NCBI RefSeq assembly: GCF_009687865.1
Contig: NZ_BLAE01000010.1
Span: forward strand, 41,992-105,991
Reading direction: 5' to 3'
Source: Acrocarpospora macrocephala
GTDB taxonomy: Bacteria; Actinomycetota; Actinomycetes; Streptosporangiales; Streptosporangiaceae
DNA: 64,000 nucleotides
The notes under the pieces were generated by a model. The model saw only the letters and a list, made by a program, of their open reading frames with translations. It was not told where the DNA came from and made no database searches. The stretch's first letter is position 1, and each line of letters begins with the position of its first letter. Position numbers and translations under genes: made by a program. This document shows positions 1 to 8,498 of this stretch, piece after piece.

Positions 1-1
1 C

Positions 2-283
2 CCCCGCCACGAGGATGGGGAAACCGATCGACAGGAGCGCGAGATACCCCAGGGCGGCCAGCACGACACCAGCGATCGCCAGCGCGATCCCCCGTCTCGG
101 GGCTGCCCGCGACGCGCCGTACACCATCAGCACGGCGCACCCGGCCAGCCCTCCGAGGAACCAGGCCACCGGCCGGCCGCCCTCCCGCGCGATCAACGTG
201 ACGTACCAGACGGACATCATCACGGTGATCAAGACCGCCGACACCGCCAGCCAATCCCAGCCCGCTCTCCGCGCCACAGCCAC
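2..283 (-). CDS. Integral membrane protein, C-terminus cut off by window edge
   Basis: The minus strand stays open from about 331 to the window edge and reads as a small membrane protein. Three hydrophobic segments follow one another: one after W-D-W (LAVSAVLITVMMSVWYVTLI), one around WFLGGLAGCAVLMVYGA, and one around IALAIAGVVLAALGYLALL. Between them lies a short basic stretch (RAAPRRG). The likely start is GTG at 283 (MAVARRAGWDW), with GTG at 277 as alternative; I see no strong ribosome-binding site. The C-terminus lies beyond base 1. No family is recognised. The positive reading of the same DNA is Arg/Pro/Ala-rich and is a shadow. Confidence 0.6.
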   Translation of the reverse strand, partial: MAVARRAGWDWLAVSAVLITVMMSVWYVTLIAREGGRPVAWFLGGLAGCAVLMVYGASRAAPRRGIALAIAGVVLAALGYLALLSIGFPILVAG

Positions 284-556
284 GTGTCCACGATGCCACC
301 ACCAGCCCAGAACTCGTAGCCCGGGTCGCCTCTACCGGTGGCTGACAGGTCAGAGCAGGTGACGCCCCATCGAGGGTGAGGGCGTAGAGCCGGCCCCGCC
401 TGCTCGTCACCGACAAGCGCTACGACAAGAACCCGGTCTATGGAGGCCCGCGGGACGCCATCATCACCGATTAGCCACGCCTTCGCGGCCCCGGCACCCT
501 GTCCTCAAGGGCAGCGTTCCAGGGCCACCGCGGGCCCGTGGAGGTGGGCCAGCGGG
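284..556. other. Intergenic region with a short coding-like fragment
   Basis: No full gene is visible. On the plus strand, codons 388-474 sit between two TAG stops and read like protein (LLVTDKRYDKNPVYGG followed by PRDAIITD), with no start codon. This may be the tail of a decayed gene. I do not recognise it. Confidence 0.3.
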
Positions 557-1498
557 TTACAGCTCGCAGCCGATTTCCACGTCGACGCCCAGCCCGCCGT
601 TGCAGTCGTCGGCGAAGCCGAGGCCGCCGTTCAGGGTGTCGTTGCCCCAGCCGCCCCAGAGGGTGTCGTTGCCCAGACCGCCGTTCAAGGTGTCGTTGCC
701 CCAGCCGCCCCGCAGGGTGTCGTTGCCCAGACCGCCGTTCAGAGTGTCGGCGCCTAGGCCGCCGTTCAGGGTGTCGATGCCGACGCCGCCGTTCAGGGTG
801 TCGTTGCCGGACTTGCCGGTGATGTCGTCGTTGCCGCCTCCGCCGGTCAGGGTGTTGGCGAGGGTGTTGCCGGTCAGGGTGTCGGATGTGGAGCCGCCGA
901 TGACGTTCTCGACGCCGTTCAGGGTGTCGGCTTCGCCGGCCTCACCGCAGGGGCAGGCGGCCAGGTCGACGGTGACCGGGGCGACGCGGGCGGCGTAGCT
1001 GACGGTGTCGGTGCCGGTGCCGCCGTCGATCAGGTGCTGGCCGGGGCCGGAGTGGATGAGGTCGTCGCCTGGGCCGCCGTCGACCAGGGAGCCGATGCTG
1101 CCGGGGTAGCCGTAGGCGATGTCGTCGCCGGAGCCCAGGCCGATCAGGGCGTGGTTGGGGCCCGTCGGGTTGACGATGTCGTCCATGTCGCCGACGTCGA
1201 CGATGAGCTGGCCGCCGAAGCCGAACTTGGCCGTGCACTGGACCAGGGTGAGGTCCCTGGCGTCGGGGTGGGAACAGCCGTCGAGCGGGGTGATGGCGAC
1301 GATGTCGTCGACGAGGTAGGTGTTGGGGTCGGTGAGGGTGAACACCACGTGGTTGACCTGGCCCGGCGCGGCCGTGTAGTTGAGTTCGCCGCCCTGGACC
1401 GACGCGCTGGTGTCGGCCGCGTAGGCGGGGGCCACCGCGATCGTGGTGGAGAAAGTGAGAACCGCCGCGATGACCGCGGCTGAGCGTAATGCTGACAT
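557..1498 (-). CDS. Secreted RTX-repeat (hemolysin-type calcium-binding) protein
   Basis: The 313-residue product starts with a clean Sec signal peptide ([20 protein letters not shown], cleavage probably after AYA near residue 27). The first 130 residues are a non-repetitive beta-rich domain with a Cys pair. From about residue 135 on there are degenerate then regular nonapeptides of the GGxGxDxLx type (for example [22 protein letters not shown]), the signature of calcium-binding parallel beta-rolls. The DNA of the last 120 codons is correspondingly repetitive. A GGGAGAAG ribosome-binding site precedes the ATG. In Gram-negative bacteria RTX proteins leave by type I secretion, but here the signal peptide points to Sec export followed by calcium-dependent folding outside. 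It could be a wall-associated or adhesive protein; no enzymatic domain is visible. Confidence 0.85.
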   Translation of the reverse strand: MSALRSAAVIAAVLTFSTTIAVAPAYAADTSASVQGGELNYTAAPGQVNHVVFTLTDPNTYLVDDIVAITPLDGCSHPDARDLTLVQCTAKFGFGGQLIVDVGDMDDIVNPTGPNHALIGLGSGDDIAYGYPGSIGSLVDGGPGDDLIHSGPGQHLIDGGTGTDTVSYAARVAPVTVDLAACPCGEAGEADTLNGVENVIGGSTSDTLTGNTLANTLTGGGGNDDITGKSGNDTLNGGVGIDTLNGGLGADTLNGGLGNDTLRGGWGNDTLNGGLGNDTLWGGWGNDTLNGGLGFADDCNGGLGVDVEIGCEL

Positions 1499-1641
1499 GT
1501 GCTTCTCCCGTCGGAGGAAATGCCTGACCGCAGGGTCCGCCCATGCCGTTGAGAGCTGGTTGCCCGCCGCTTGCAGACGTCAGCACGTGGACGCCGGTTA
1601 CCGCGAGGTACGGATCCCCAGGTGCGAAGGCTGACCGTCGG

Positions 1642-2430
1642 TCACGAGTAGTCCGGGACCAGTTCCCGCTGGTCGATCACCTGGTCGGCGGGTGGGGCGG
1701 TGACCACCAGGGGCTGCCCCCATCCGCTGAACCGGGTATCGACGCTCGCCGCGCCCGGGTGCGTGCCCCAGCCGGAGGGCTCCGAGGTACGCAGGCGGGT
1801 GGGCAGGCCCTTGGCGTCGGTCCAGAGCCACCAGCTGATCTTCTTGTGGTCGTTGTCGTACCAGCTCCGGGCGGCCTTGGACAGCTCGGCATAGGTGGTC
1901 GTGCCCTGGTAGAGCCGCCCACCGGTGTCGAGCCTGCCGGTCTTTCCGGCCAGCAGGACGGTGAGGACGCGCGGGTCGTACACGTTGATCGGCTGAACGG
2001 TGATGTGCGGGGAGTCCTGGGCGCTCGGAATCTGCCTGATCCAGGGCTTGCCGTCCTGAAGTTCGGGCTCGCCGCGCACATAGGTTGATCCGCCGGTGCT
2101 GATGAAGTTGTACTCGTCCACCGAGTCCCTGGAGTCCTGCGCGTCCGCCTCCAGCGTCCGCGGCCCCGGGTCGGGGACGCCGGAGAACTGCGCGTAGGAA
2201 CCGACCGGACCGGTGGGACTGAGCTGGACCAGGCTGCGAACGCGGATCCGGCGCCAGCCACCCTTCGACAGGGAATACCGGCCGACCTCGGAGACCTCGA
2301 CACCGCGCTGGTGACGCAAGTGGTTCTTGACCGCCTGCGCGGGGTTCGGGGCGCCGGAGCCCCCGAGGGCCGGCACCGGGGTGCACAGGACCAGCAGGCC
2401 GACGGCGGCCAGGGCTAACCATCGCCTCAT
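1642..2430 (-). CDS. Secreted LppX/LolA-like protein
   Basis: The 262-residue product is exported: basic start MRRW followed by LALAAVGLLVLCTPVPALGG. A Cys sits at the end of the hydrophobic stretch but not in a good lipobox, so lipidation is doubtful. The body is polar and beta-rich, and ends in FSGWGQPLVVTAPPADQVID. This matches the 'DFG.P..V.APPA' ending of actinobacterial LppX/LprG/LolA-like lipid-carrier proteins, on which the call rests. ATG at 2430 is preferred over an upstream GTG at 2466 because GGAAGGAC lies 9-10 bases before it and the signal peptide then begins at once. The divergent LysE gene lies 170 bp away. The role is unknown; binding a hydrophobic ligand outside the membrane is the family expectation. 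Confidence 0.65.
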   Translation of the reverse strand: MRRWLALAAVGLLVLCTPVPALGGSGAPNPAQAVKNHLRHQRGVEVSEVGRYSLSKGGWRRIRVRSLVQLSPTGPVGSYAQFSGVPDPGPRTLEADAQDSRDSVDEYNFISTGGSTYVRGEPELQDGKPWIRQIPSAQDSPHITVQPINVYDPRVLTVLLAGKTGRLDTGGRLYQGTTTYAELSKAARSWYDNDHKKISWWLWTDAKGLPTRLRTSEPSGWGTHPGAASVDTRFSGWGQPLVVTAPPADQVIDQRELVPDYS

Positions 2431-2600
2431 GAAGCCTTTGTCCTTCCCGGAAAGAACCGTGATCATGCGGAATGGTCATCATTGCAGATGGCGATGGCGC
2501 GATTGATGAACATTTGAAGGGAATGCGCGGCTTTGGCCGACCCTCGCGATGCTTGCCAGGACGCCACCTTTACTCTGGAGCCGATGCGGAGGGGGACGCG

Positions 2601-3248
2601 GTGAACTACGGGGGCTTGGGCGGGATCGCAGTGGTGGCTCTGGCTATGGTGCTCACCCCTGGGCCGAACATGGTCTATCTGGTCTCACGGTCGATCGCTC
2701 AGGGGCGGCGGGCCGGCCTCTTATCGCTCACCGGCGTGGTCGTCGGGTTTCTCGCCTACCTGACGGCCACCTGTTTGGGGCTCACTGCGGTGTTCGCGTT
2801 GGTCCCTGCCGCGTATTCGGCGATCAAGCTGGCCGGAGCCGGTTATCTGCTCTATCTCGCCTGGAAGACGTTGCGGCCGGGCGGCGTCTCGGTTTTCGAG
2901 GCCGGTGAACTGAAGCCTGACTCGACGCTGAGGCTGTTCACCATGGGGTTGGTCACTAATCTGCTCAACCCAAAGGCAGCCGTGCTGTATTTGTCGCTGC
3001 TGCCGCAGTTCATCGATCCGGCGGCAGGTCATGTGATGATGCAGAGTTTCATGCTGGGCACCGTACAGATCACGGTGAGCATGGCGGTGAACCTGCTGAT
3101 CGTGCTCACGGCCGGAAGCCTGGCTGCCTTCCTGAAGGACCGACCGGCCTGGCTTCGCTTCCAGCGCTACGTCACCGGCACGCTGCTCGGCGCCTTCGCG
3201 GTCAAGCTCGCGACGGACCGATCGCGGGTTGTCGTGGCCACACCGTGA
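2601..3248 (+). CDS. LysE/RhtB-family amino-acid exporter
   Basis: The 215-residue product is the usual length for this family and carries its N-terminal signature LTPGPNMVYLVSRSIAQGRR on the first membrane segment, then VVVGFLAYLTATCLGL, the AGAGYLLYLAWKTLR helix and the conserved LLNPKAAVLYLSLLPQF motif. About six hydrophobic segments are visible. LysE-type proteins export amino acids or homoserine lactone-like compounds by proton exchange; the substrate cannot be told from sequence. The start is GTG at 2601, with GGAGGGGG directly upstream. A longer open frame reaching back to 2472 has a non-membrane, low-quality N-terminus and is rejected. The gene stands alone. Confidence 0.88.
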   Translation: MNYGGLGGIAVVALAMVLTPGPNMVYLVSRSIAQGRRAGLLSLTGVVVGFLAYLTATCLGLTAVFALVPAAYSAIKLAGAGYLLYLAWKTLRPGGVSVFEAGELKPDSTLRLFTMGLVTNLLNPKAAVLYLSLLPQFIDPAAGHVMMQSFMLGTVQITVSMAVNLLIVLTAGSLAAFLKDRPAWLRFQRYVTGTLLGAFAVKLATDRSRVVVATP

Positions 3249-3289
3249 AGGTGATCGATCGCACGTGAGAGACCGGGTGCCGTCGCTCG

Positions 3290-4297
3290 TCAGCGGATGT
3301 GCTGGGCTCCCAGCTCTTGGACCAGCCCGGCGGCGGGCATGTCCCGCGCGAGCGCGAACCCCTGCCCCGCCCAGAGATTGATCATCTCGGCGTCACCCGC
3401 CCGGCGGGCGGCGGCGCGTAGCGGGGCGGTCAGCCGGTGGACCTGCGGATAGGCGGCGGGCGCGTGCGCCGAATGCTCGGTCAGGAACCGGTTCACCAAG
3501 CTCCGGGCCAGGCGCCCGGTAAAGGCCCGAGTCAGCGCTGTGGCCGACGCCGACGTCAGCGCGGCCCGGTGGGGTTCGCTCGTGCCCGCCTCGGGGCAGC
3601 GCAGGAAGGCGGTGCCCAGCTGGGCGGCGACCGCGCCGGCGGCCAGGACCGCGGCCACCCCCGCGTGGTCCATGACGCCTCCCGCGCCCACCACGGGAAG
3701 CGGGGTGTGCCGCGCCACCAGCCGCAGCAGGGTCAGCAGTCCGAGGTCGCCCTCGTCGGTGAACCCGCCCCGGTGCCCGCCCGCCTCGATCCCCTGGGCC
3801 ACCAAGGCGTCGGCGCCCCCATCGCAGGCGGCGACCGCCTCGGCCGGGGTGGTGACCGTCACCAGCACGAGTGCCCCGGCCCCGCGCAACTCCTCGACGA
3901 TCTCCCGGGCGGGCAACCCGAAGGCGAAGGACACCACCGGCACCCGTTCCCCGACGACCAGAGCGAGCTTCTCCGCCCAGCCGTCGTCGTCGGCCACGGG
4001 GTCCCCCAGGCGCACGCCGTACCGGTCCGCGTCGGGGCGCAGCAGCTCCGCGTAGGTCTCCACCGGACCTGGGGCGGGCCGGTCGGCGGCTGGCACGAAG
4101 AGGTTGACGCCGAACGGGGCTTCCGTACGCGCTCGCACCGCCGCGATGTCGGCCCGCAGCTCCGAGATGGTCCGGTACCCGGCCGCCAGGAAACCCAGCC
4201 CGCCCGCCCCGGACACCGCCGCCGCCAGCTCGGGCGTGGACGGACCGCCCGCCATCGGGGCCTGGATGATCGGGTAGCGCAGGCTCTGAAGATCCAC
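3290..4297 (-). CDS. Nitronate monooxygenase / NPD-type FMN oxidoreductase
   Basis: The product is a TIM-barrel flavoprotein of the 2-nitropropane dioxygenase group. It opens with LRYPIIQAPMAGG (the flavin-contacting first strand), has GGLGFLAAGY, then VTVTTPAEAVAACDGGADAL, QGIEAGGHRGG with the presumed catalytic His, and the phosphate-binding VVGAGGV and GAVAAQLGTAFLRC. The family uses FMN and O2 to oxidise alkyl nitronates, and removes toxins such as propionate-3-nitronate; some members are NADH:quinone reductases. The open frame reaches 4372, but the conserved domain begins only at residue 26 of that reading, so GTG at 4297 (about 335 residues) is preferred; GTG at 4306 is the alternative. 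The gene is convergent with the LysE gene and stands alone. Confidence 0.85.
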   Translation of the reverse strand: MDLQSLRYPIIQAPMAGGPSTPELAAAVSGAGGLGFLAAGYRTISELRADIAAVRARTEAPFGVNLFVPAADRPAPGPVETYAELLRPDADRYGVRLGDPVADDDGWAEKLALVVGERVPVVSFAFGLPAREIVEELRGAGALVLVTVTTPAEAVAACDGGADALVAQGIEAGGHRGGFTDEGDLGLLTLLRLVARHTPLPVVGAGGVMDHAGVAAVLAAGAVAAQLGTAFLRCPEAGTSEPHRAALTSASATALTRAFTGRLARSLVNRFLTEHSAHAPAAYPQVHRLTAPLRAAARRAGDAEMINLWAGQGFALARDMPAAGLVQELGAQHIR

Positions 4298-4528
4298 AAC
4301 CGCCACCCTAACGGCCGGAATCAGAGCGGCAGGTGAGCCGTCACCGTGGTGACCCCATCGATTTCGGGTCACCGCCGGCCCATCCCCCGGCGTCGCGGGT
4401 GATCACGACGGATTGGCGAGAAAGCAGCATGGAATTGCTTTGCGGAAAGAATGGTCCTTCGGATTTTCGACTGGCCCGGTTCAGCCGTTAAGGTATGGCA
4501 AATATCGCGGCGGCATGAGGAGCGGACC
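4298..4528. promoter_or_regulatory. Divergent promoter region between the nitronate monooxygenase and lsr2
   Basis: This stretch is less GC-rich than its flanks, especially 4400-4510. It must hold the promoters of both flanking genes. A GAGGAGCGG ribosome-binding site lies at 4517-4525 just before lsr2. I cannot assign a convincing -35/-10 pair. Confidence 0.4.
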
Positions 4529-4867
4529 ATGGCCAAGCACATCGTTGAGCAGGTCACCGACGACCTGGACGGCACTGCGGGTGCCGCCACCTACCAGTTC
4601 GGCTGGGGCAAGGACACCTTTGAAATCGATCTGAGCGAGGCCAACAAGGACAAGCTGGAGAAATTCCTGGCGCCCTACATCACCAACGGGCGACTGGTCC
4701 GCGAGGCCAGGGCCGGCCGCGGGCGGCGGGCCGGCGTCAGCCAGGCCAAGCTCAGCCGGGAGAAGTCCCACGAGATCAGAGAATGGGCCAAGGCCAACAA
4801 CTATCCGGTGAACGAGCGGGGCCGGATCGCGGCCACCATCCTCGAAGCGTACGAGGCGGCCCACTGA
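4529..4867 (+). CDS. lsr2: Lsr2-type nucleoid-associated protein
   Basis: The 112-residue product has the standard Lsr2 length and layout. The N-terminal dimerisation domain begins MAKHIVEQVTDDLDG and runs through FGWGKDTFEIDLSEANKDKL; a basic linker (GRGRRAG) follows. The C-terminal DNA-binding domain carries REWAKANNYPVNERGRIA, in which the R-G-R is the AT-hook-like element that enters the minor groove. Lsr2 silences AT-rich, often foreign DNA in actinobacteria and is diagnostic of that phylum. The ATG at 4529 is preceded by GAGGAGCGG; the in-frame extension upstream is not conserved in kind. Actinomycetes often carry two paralogues; which one this is cannot be told here. Confidence 0.95.
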   Translation: MAKHIVEQVTDDLDGTAGAATYQFGWGKDTFEIDLSEANKDKLEKFLAPYITNGRLVREARAGRGRRAGVSQAKLSREKSHEIREWAKANNYPVNERGRIAATILEAYEAAH

Positions 4868-4921
4868 CCTGGGCCACCGGCGACGCGATGACTCAGATGG
4901 GCCTCTCGCACCATCAGCCGA

Positions 4922-6121
4922 TCACAGGTCTTCCAGGGCGTTGAGCAGGCGGTCCACGTCCGATCTGTCGTTGTAGTGCACCAGCCCGGCCCGTACGGCA
5001 GAACCGGTGTCACGGATGCCGAGCGCCCCCGTGAGCTCCCAGGCGTAGCAGTGCCCGTCCCACACGTTGACCTTGCGAGCCGCCAGGTGCTCGGCCACCT
5101 GGCGGGGCTCGCGCCCGGCGACGTCGAAGAACGCGGTGGCCGTACGGCGCACGGGCGAGCCGATCAGGCCGACGCCGGGCAGGGACGACAAGCCCTTGAG
5201 CAAGTGCGCGAACTCGGCCTGCTCATGGGCTTCGACCGCCGTCATCGAGGCGAGCAGCCGTTCCCGCCGGGTGCCGGTCGCGTCCGGGTCCAGTCCGGCG
5301 AGATGGTCGACCGCGGCGGTCACCCCGGCCAGGTCGGCGAAGGGCAGGGTGCCCGTTTCGAACCGGTCCGGCACCTCGTCCGGCGATGAGGCGAGCTTGT
5401 CGGGCGACAGCCGTACGAGCAGGTCAGGCCGGGCGATGACGGCTCCGATGTGCGGTCCCGACCATTTGTAGGAGCTGGTCGCGTAGAAGTCCGCGCCGAG
5501 GGCGACCATGTCGATCGGGGTGTGCGGCGTCGCGTGCACGCCGTCGACGTAGGCCAGCGCTCCCACGGCATGGGCCCGCGCGGTGATCCGCCGGACGTCG
5601 GGCATGGTGCCCAGGATGTTGCTGGCCGCGGTGACGGCGACGAGTCTCGTGCGGTCGGTCACGAGCTCGTCGTACTGCTCGGCGGGCAGTTCCCCGCTCG
5701 GCGCGTCGACGGCCGCCCATCTGATCCGGGCTCCGGCCCGGGTGGCGGCCTGCACCCATGGCCGTACGTTCGCGTCGTGGTCGAGCTGGGACACCACGAT
5801 CTCGTCGTCCGGGCCCCAGTCCTTCGCCAGCGCGTACGCGAACCGGTAGGTCAAAGTGGTCATGTTGGGGCCGAACACGACGCCGTCCGCGTCGCCGCCG
5901 ACGAGATCCGCGACGGCCTGGCGAGCCCGCGAGACGATCTCGTCGGATCGTGCGCTGGCCGGGAAGGCGCCGTGGGCGTTGCCGATTCCCTCGGCGTAGG
6001 CGGCGGCGATGGCATCGATCACCGGTCGCGGCACCTGGGTGCCCGCGGCCGCGTCCAACCAGGCATATCCGTCAGAAAGGGCAGGGTAGAGCGCGCGGAT
6101 CCGCGCGATGTCGAGGCTCAT
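4922..6121 (-). CDS. Cysteine-desulfurase-like class V aminotransferase
   Basis: The 399-residue product is a fold-type I PLP enzyme. Visible are the N-terminal WLDAAAGTQVP, SQLDHDANVRPW with the PLP-stacking His (H115), AVTAASNILGT, YVDGVHATPH with the cofactor Asp (D193), and SSYKWSGPH with the Schiff-base Lys (K219). It resembles the 'cysteine desulfurase-like' subfamily. The C-terminal region lacks the R-x-G-x-x-C-A motif that carries the catalytic Cys of SufS/IscS (here it reads VRAGLVHYNDRSD), although a Cys occurs earlier in DGHCYAWEL. A true desulfurase role is therefore doubtful, and a C-S lyase or other beta-elimination is possible. It is divergent to the SDR gene. Confidence 0.85.
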   Translation of the reverse strand: MSLDIARIRALYPALSDGYAWLDAAAGTQVPRPVIDAIAAAYAEGIGNAHGAFPASARSDEIVSRARQAVADLVGGDADGVVFGPNMTTLTYRFAYALAKDWGPDDEIVVSQLDHDANVRPWVQAATRAGARIRWAAVDAPSGELPAEQYDELVTDRTRLVAVTAASNILGTMPDVRRITARAHAVGALAYVDGVHATPHTPIDMVALGADFYATSSYKWSGPHIGAVIARPDLLVRLSPDKLASSPDEVPDRFETGTLPFADLAGVTAAVDHLAGLDPDATGTRRERLLASMTAVEAHEQAEFAHLLKGLSSLPGVGLIGSPVRRTATAFFDVAGREPRQVAEHLAARKVNVWDGHCYAWELTGALGIRDTGSAVRAGLVHYNDRSDVDRLLNALEDL

Positions 6122-6206
6122 GCCTCCCCAGTCTCATGGGTCGGCCGGTCGGAGGCAAAGGGGGCCCCATCCGGCCGGAGCACGTCGACCTGTTAGTGTC
6201 CGGCCG

Positions 6207-6953
6207 GTGAGCGGACGAGCGGTAGTGATCACTGGGGCATCGCGGGGAATCGGACGAGCGGTCGCGACGGCGTTCGCGGCCGAAGGCGACCGGGTCGCGA
6301 TTCACCATCGGGCTTCGCCGGAGCTGGCCGAACGGCTCCGCGCCGAATTGCCGGGAGAGGGCCATGCCGTCGTCCAGGCCGACCTCGCCGATCCCGATGA
6401 GGTGCGCCGGATGGTCGACTCGGCGGCTGACGCCCTCGGCGGGATCGACGTGCTGGTCAACAACGCCGGCGTCTTCTTCTCCCATCCGATCACGGAGGTC
6501 TCCTACGAGGAGTGGCAGGCCGCGTGGCACCAGACTCTGGGCGTCAACCTCCTCGGGGCGGCCAACGCGACGTGGTGCGCCGTACGGCACATGGCCCGCG
6601 GCGGCAGGATCATCAACGTCTCGTCGCGCGGCGCCTTCCGCGGGGAGCCGGACAGTCCCGCGTACGGCGCGAGCAAGGCGGGCATGAACGCGCTGGGCCA
6701 GTCGCTCGCCATCGCCCTGGCTCCGCGCGGCATCACGGTGGGAACCGTGGCGCCCGGGTTCGTCGAGACCGACATGACGAACGAGCACCTCAAGGCGCCG
6801 CGGGGCGACGCGATTCGGGCGCAGAGCCCGTTCGGACGGGTGGCGGTGCCGGAGGAGATCGCCGCCGCCGTGCTGTATCTGGCCTCACCGGCGGCCGAAT
6901 GGGCGAGCGGCACCATCATCGACCTCAACGGCGCCTCCTACCTGCGCAGCTGA
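6207..6953 (+). CDS. Short-chain dehydrogenase/reductase
   Basis: The 248-residue product is a classical SDR. It has the Rossmann motif TGASRGIG at the N-terminus, DVLVNNAG, the catalytic Ser in IINVSSRG, and YGASKAG with the Tyr-x3-Lys pair. The C-terminus has the usual PGFVETDMT substrate loop and SGTIIDLNGA. It would oxidise an alcohol or reduce a carbonyl with NAD(P); the substrate is unknown. The closest known style is FabG-like 3-oxoacyl reductase. The start is taken as GTG at 6207; GTG at 6195 in the same frame is the alternative, and the open frame to 6108 overlaps the divergent gene. It is followed by a strong terminator. Confidence 0.88.
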   Translation: MSGRAVVITGASRGIGRAVATAFAAEGDRVAIHHRASPELAERLRAELPGEGHAVVQADLADPDEVRRMVDSAADALGGIDVLVNNAGVFFSHPITEVSYEEWQAAWHQTLGVNLLGAANATWCAVRHMARGGRIINVSSRGAFRGEPDSPAYGASKAGMNALGQSLAIALAPRGITVGTVAPGFVETDMTNEHLKAPRGDAIRAQSPFGRVAVPEEIAAAVLYLASPAAEWASGTIIDLNGASYLRS

Positions 6954-6967
6954 TCCCTTGGCCGAGC

Positions 6968-6994
6968 GGCGCGGCCTGATCGGCAGGCCGCGCC
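6968..6994. terminator. Bidirectional hairpin terminator
   Basis: GGCGCGGCCTG and CAGGCCGCGCC form a perfect 11-bp stem with a 5-base loop. It sits between the convergent SDR gene and the small secreted-protein gene. No U-tract is present, as is common in high-GC actinobacteria. Confidence 0.75.
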
Positions 6995-7024
6995 ACATGC
7001 CCAGGCTCCCCTAGTTTGGGTTGC

Positions 7025-7507
7025 TTACGGACAGAAGGGCTCGTCGGGCAGGCCAGGGGGCGGGTCGACCAATAGGAACGAAACGATCTCGGAGTCCGCG
7101 TTCAGTTGGGGCTTGTCGGTGTCGTACGCTCGCGCGAATGCCGTGTTTTTGCCCGAGCTCTGCGGGATGAACGGTCCGCGGTCGACCGTGATCTCGTACG
7201 GCGCGATGTTGTCGGTGGCCAGCAGGCGGTCGTTGACGTAGAACTCCACCCGGTCGATCCCGTCGGGGGCGAAGATCGGGATGTCGTCCGGGCCCCGCAT
7301 GATCTCGTTGTCGCCGTCCACGGCGCTGGCGCTGAATGTGATCGGGCACCCTGACACGCCTATGAAGCCGTCGGTCGGGCTGATCAGGGCTACTCGTGGT
7401 GGCAGGTTCTTGGCAATGGGACCGGCCACCGGGTCGCCCATGGCGGTCCCCGCGCCGGCGACCGAGGCTAACGTTAGAGCCCCGATGAGAACCAGGCTGC
7501 GTCTCAC
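7025..7507 (-). CDS. Small secreted protein, Ig-like fold suspected
   Basis: The 160-residue product has a Sec signal peptide (MRRSLVLIGALTLASVAGAG, cleavage near TAMG). The mature part reads like one bacterial Ig-like domain: PPRVALISPTDG at the start, a Cys in GVSGCPITFSASA, then GIDRVEFYVNDRLLATD and APYEITVD, which is the typical 'V.FYVNG...A...PY....D' pattern of Big/Ig repeats. A second Cys lies near the C-terminus (EPFCP) and may pair with the first. No catalytic motif is visible. The function is unknown; single-domain secreted Ig-like proteins often bind carbohydrate or other surface proteins. Confidence 0.7.
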   Translation of the reverse strand: MRRSLVLIGALTLASVAGAGTAMGDPVAGPIAKNLPPRVALISPTDGFIGVSGCPITFSASAVDGDNEIMRGPDDIPIFAPDGIDRVEFYVNDRLLATDNIAPYEITVDRGPFIPQSSGKNTAFARAYDTDKPQLNADSEIVSFLLVDPPPGLPDEPFCP

Positions 7508-7940
7508 GTGCTACTCCTTCGATTTGCTGTTGCTATGGCAGGAGACCTGTGTTGCCCCGTGTCTGTGGTGAAGGACATGGCCAGCGCGGCCGCGGGAGGC
7601 CTGAGACCAGGGTCATCGTCGGCTCTCCGATTGGATAGATCAGCGGGATTAGCCCACTACGCAGCCCGATAATCAGTGCAAACTGGGAGAAGGCACGTGC
7701 TCGCGACGGACGCGGTGGCAGCTTCCTGCGTTTTGACGCGCTGTTACAGGGCCTATCGAGTTCCGCGCGCACGGCGTAGGTGGCGCGGGACGACCCGGCT
7801 GGGAGCTTAAGTAGCCCAGGTCGTCCGGACCGTAGCTTGAGGACAGCTGATCTATAGGCTGTCTACACATCACCGCCGCACAACCGCTGTCCACCTGCGG
7901 CGACCCCTACCTGCCGGCCCAAAAAAGAATGCGCCGGCTG
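7508..7940. other. Intergenic region with an imperfect stem-loop
   Basis: No convincing gene is visible. A short minus-strand reading (7533-7772) has a protein-like stretch (FALIIGLRSGLIPLIYPIGE) but no supporting start or family. At 7788-7826, GGACGAC-4-CTGGG pairs with CCCAG-GTCGTCC around an 11-base loop; this could be a terminator or a structured RNA element. Confidence 0.4.
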
Positions 7941-8486
7941 TCAGGCGCGCCGGTAGCGGACGTGGAACGCGCCGGTGTCGAAGTGCTTGATGCTGATCAG
8001 CCGCATGCTGATCGGTTCGGGAAGGCCGGGGAACAACGGCAGCCCTGTCCCGAGGGCCAACGGGTGGACGATCAGGCTGTACTCGTCGATCAGTCCGAGC
8101 CTGGACAGTGACTGGACGAAGCGGGCGCCGCCGGCCACGGCGATGTTCTTGCCGGATCGCTGCTTGAGCTGTGCGATCTCGGTAGCGGGGTCGGCGGTTG
8201 CCAGCCGGGCGTTGGCCCACTCGACCCGGTCCAGGGTCTCGGAGAAGACGATCTTTGTCATGTCGTTTATCAGGGGCGCGATCTCGTCGGTTGAAGTCGG
8301 CCAGTGTGCCGCCTGCTCGTGGTAATTGACACGCCCAAGCAGATAGGTGTCCATGTCCCGCAAGCCCCCGACGATCAACTCTTTCAGCTCATCGTTGAAC
8401 GTGCGCCAGATCCAATCCAGCTCTCCGTTCGGTCCGGCGACGAAACCGTCCAGCGAGACCTGCATCCCCAGTACCACTTTCCTCAT
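7941..8486 (-). CDS. DHFR/RibD_C-family protein
   Basis: The 181-residue product belongs to the RibD C-terminal/dihydrofolate-reductase-like fold. It starts MRKVVLGMQVSLDGFVAGPN, the family's strand 1 and first helix, then has MDTYLLGRVNYHE, SGKNIAVAGGARFVQSL (NADPH-binding glycine turn) and LIDEYSLIVHPLALGTGLPL. These small proteins are common in actinobacteria and mostly uncharacterised; NADPH-dependent reduction is the family expectation. The ATG at 8486 lies 12 bp after the stop of the sigma-factor gene, with GAGAGGAC before it, so the two are probably cotranscribed and functionally linked. Confidence 0.85.
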   Translation of the reverse strand: MRKVVLGMQVSLDGFVAGPNGELDWIWRTFNDELKELIVGGLRDMDTYLLGRVNYHEQAAHWPTSTDEIAPLINDMTKIVFSETLDRVEWANARLATADPATEIAQLKQRSGKNIAVAGGARFVQSLSRLGLIDEYSLIVHPLALGTGLPLFPGLPEPISMRLISIKHFDTGAFHVRYRRA

Positions 8487-8498
8487 GCGCGTGTCCTC

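Noticed and set aside
620-800. Tandem DNA repeats resembling a repeat array
   Set aside because: They are codon-level repeats of the GGxGNDTL motif of the RTX gene, not CRISPR; units are contiguous and lack spacers.
7533-7772. Possible 79-residue minus-strand gene
   Set aside because: A short stretch looks protein-like, but the start has no ribosome-binding site, the rest is Arg/Pro-rich and no family is recognised.
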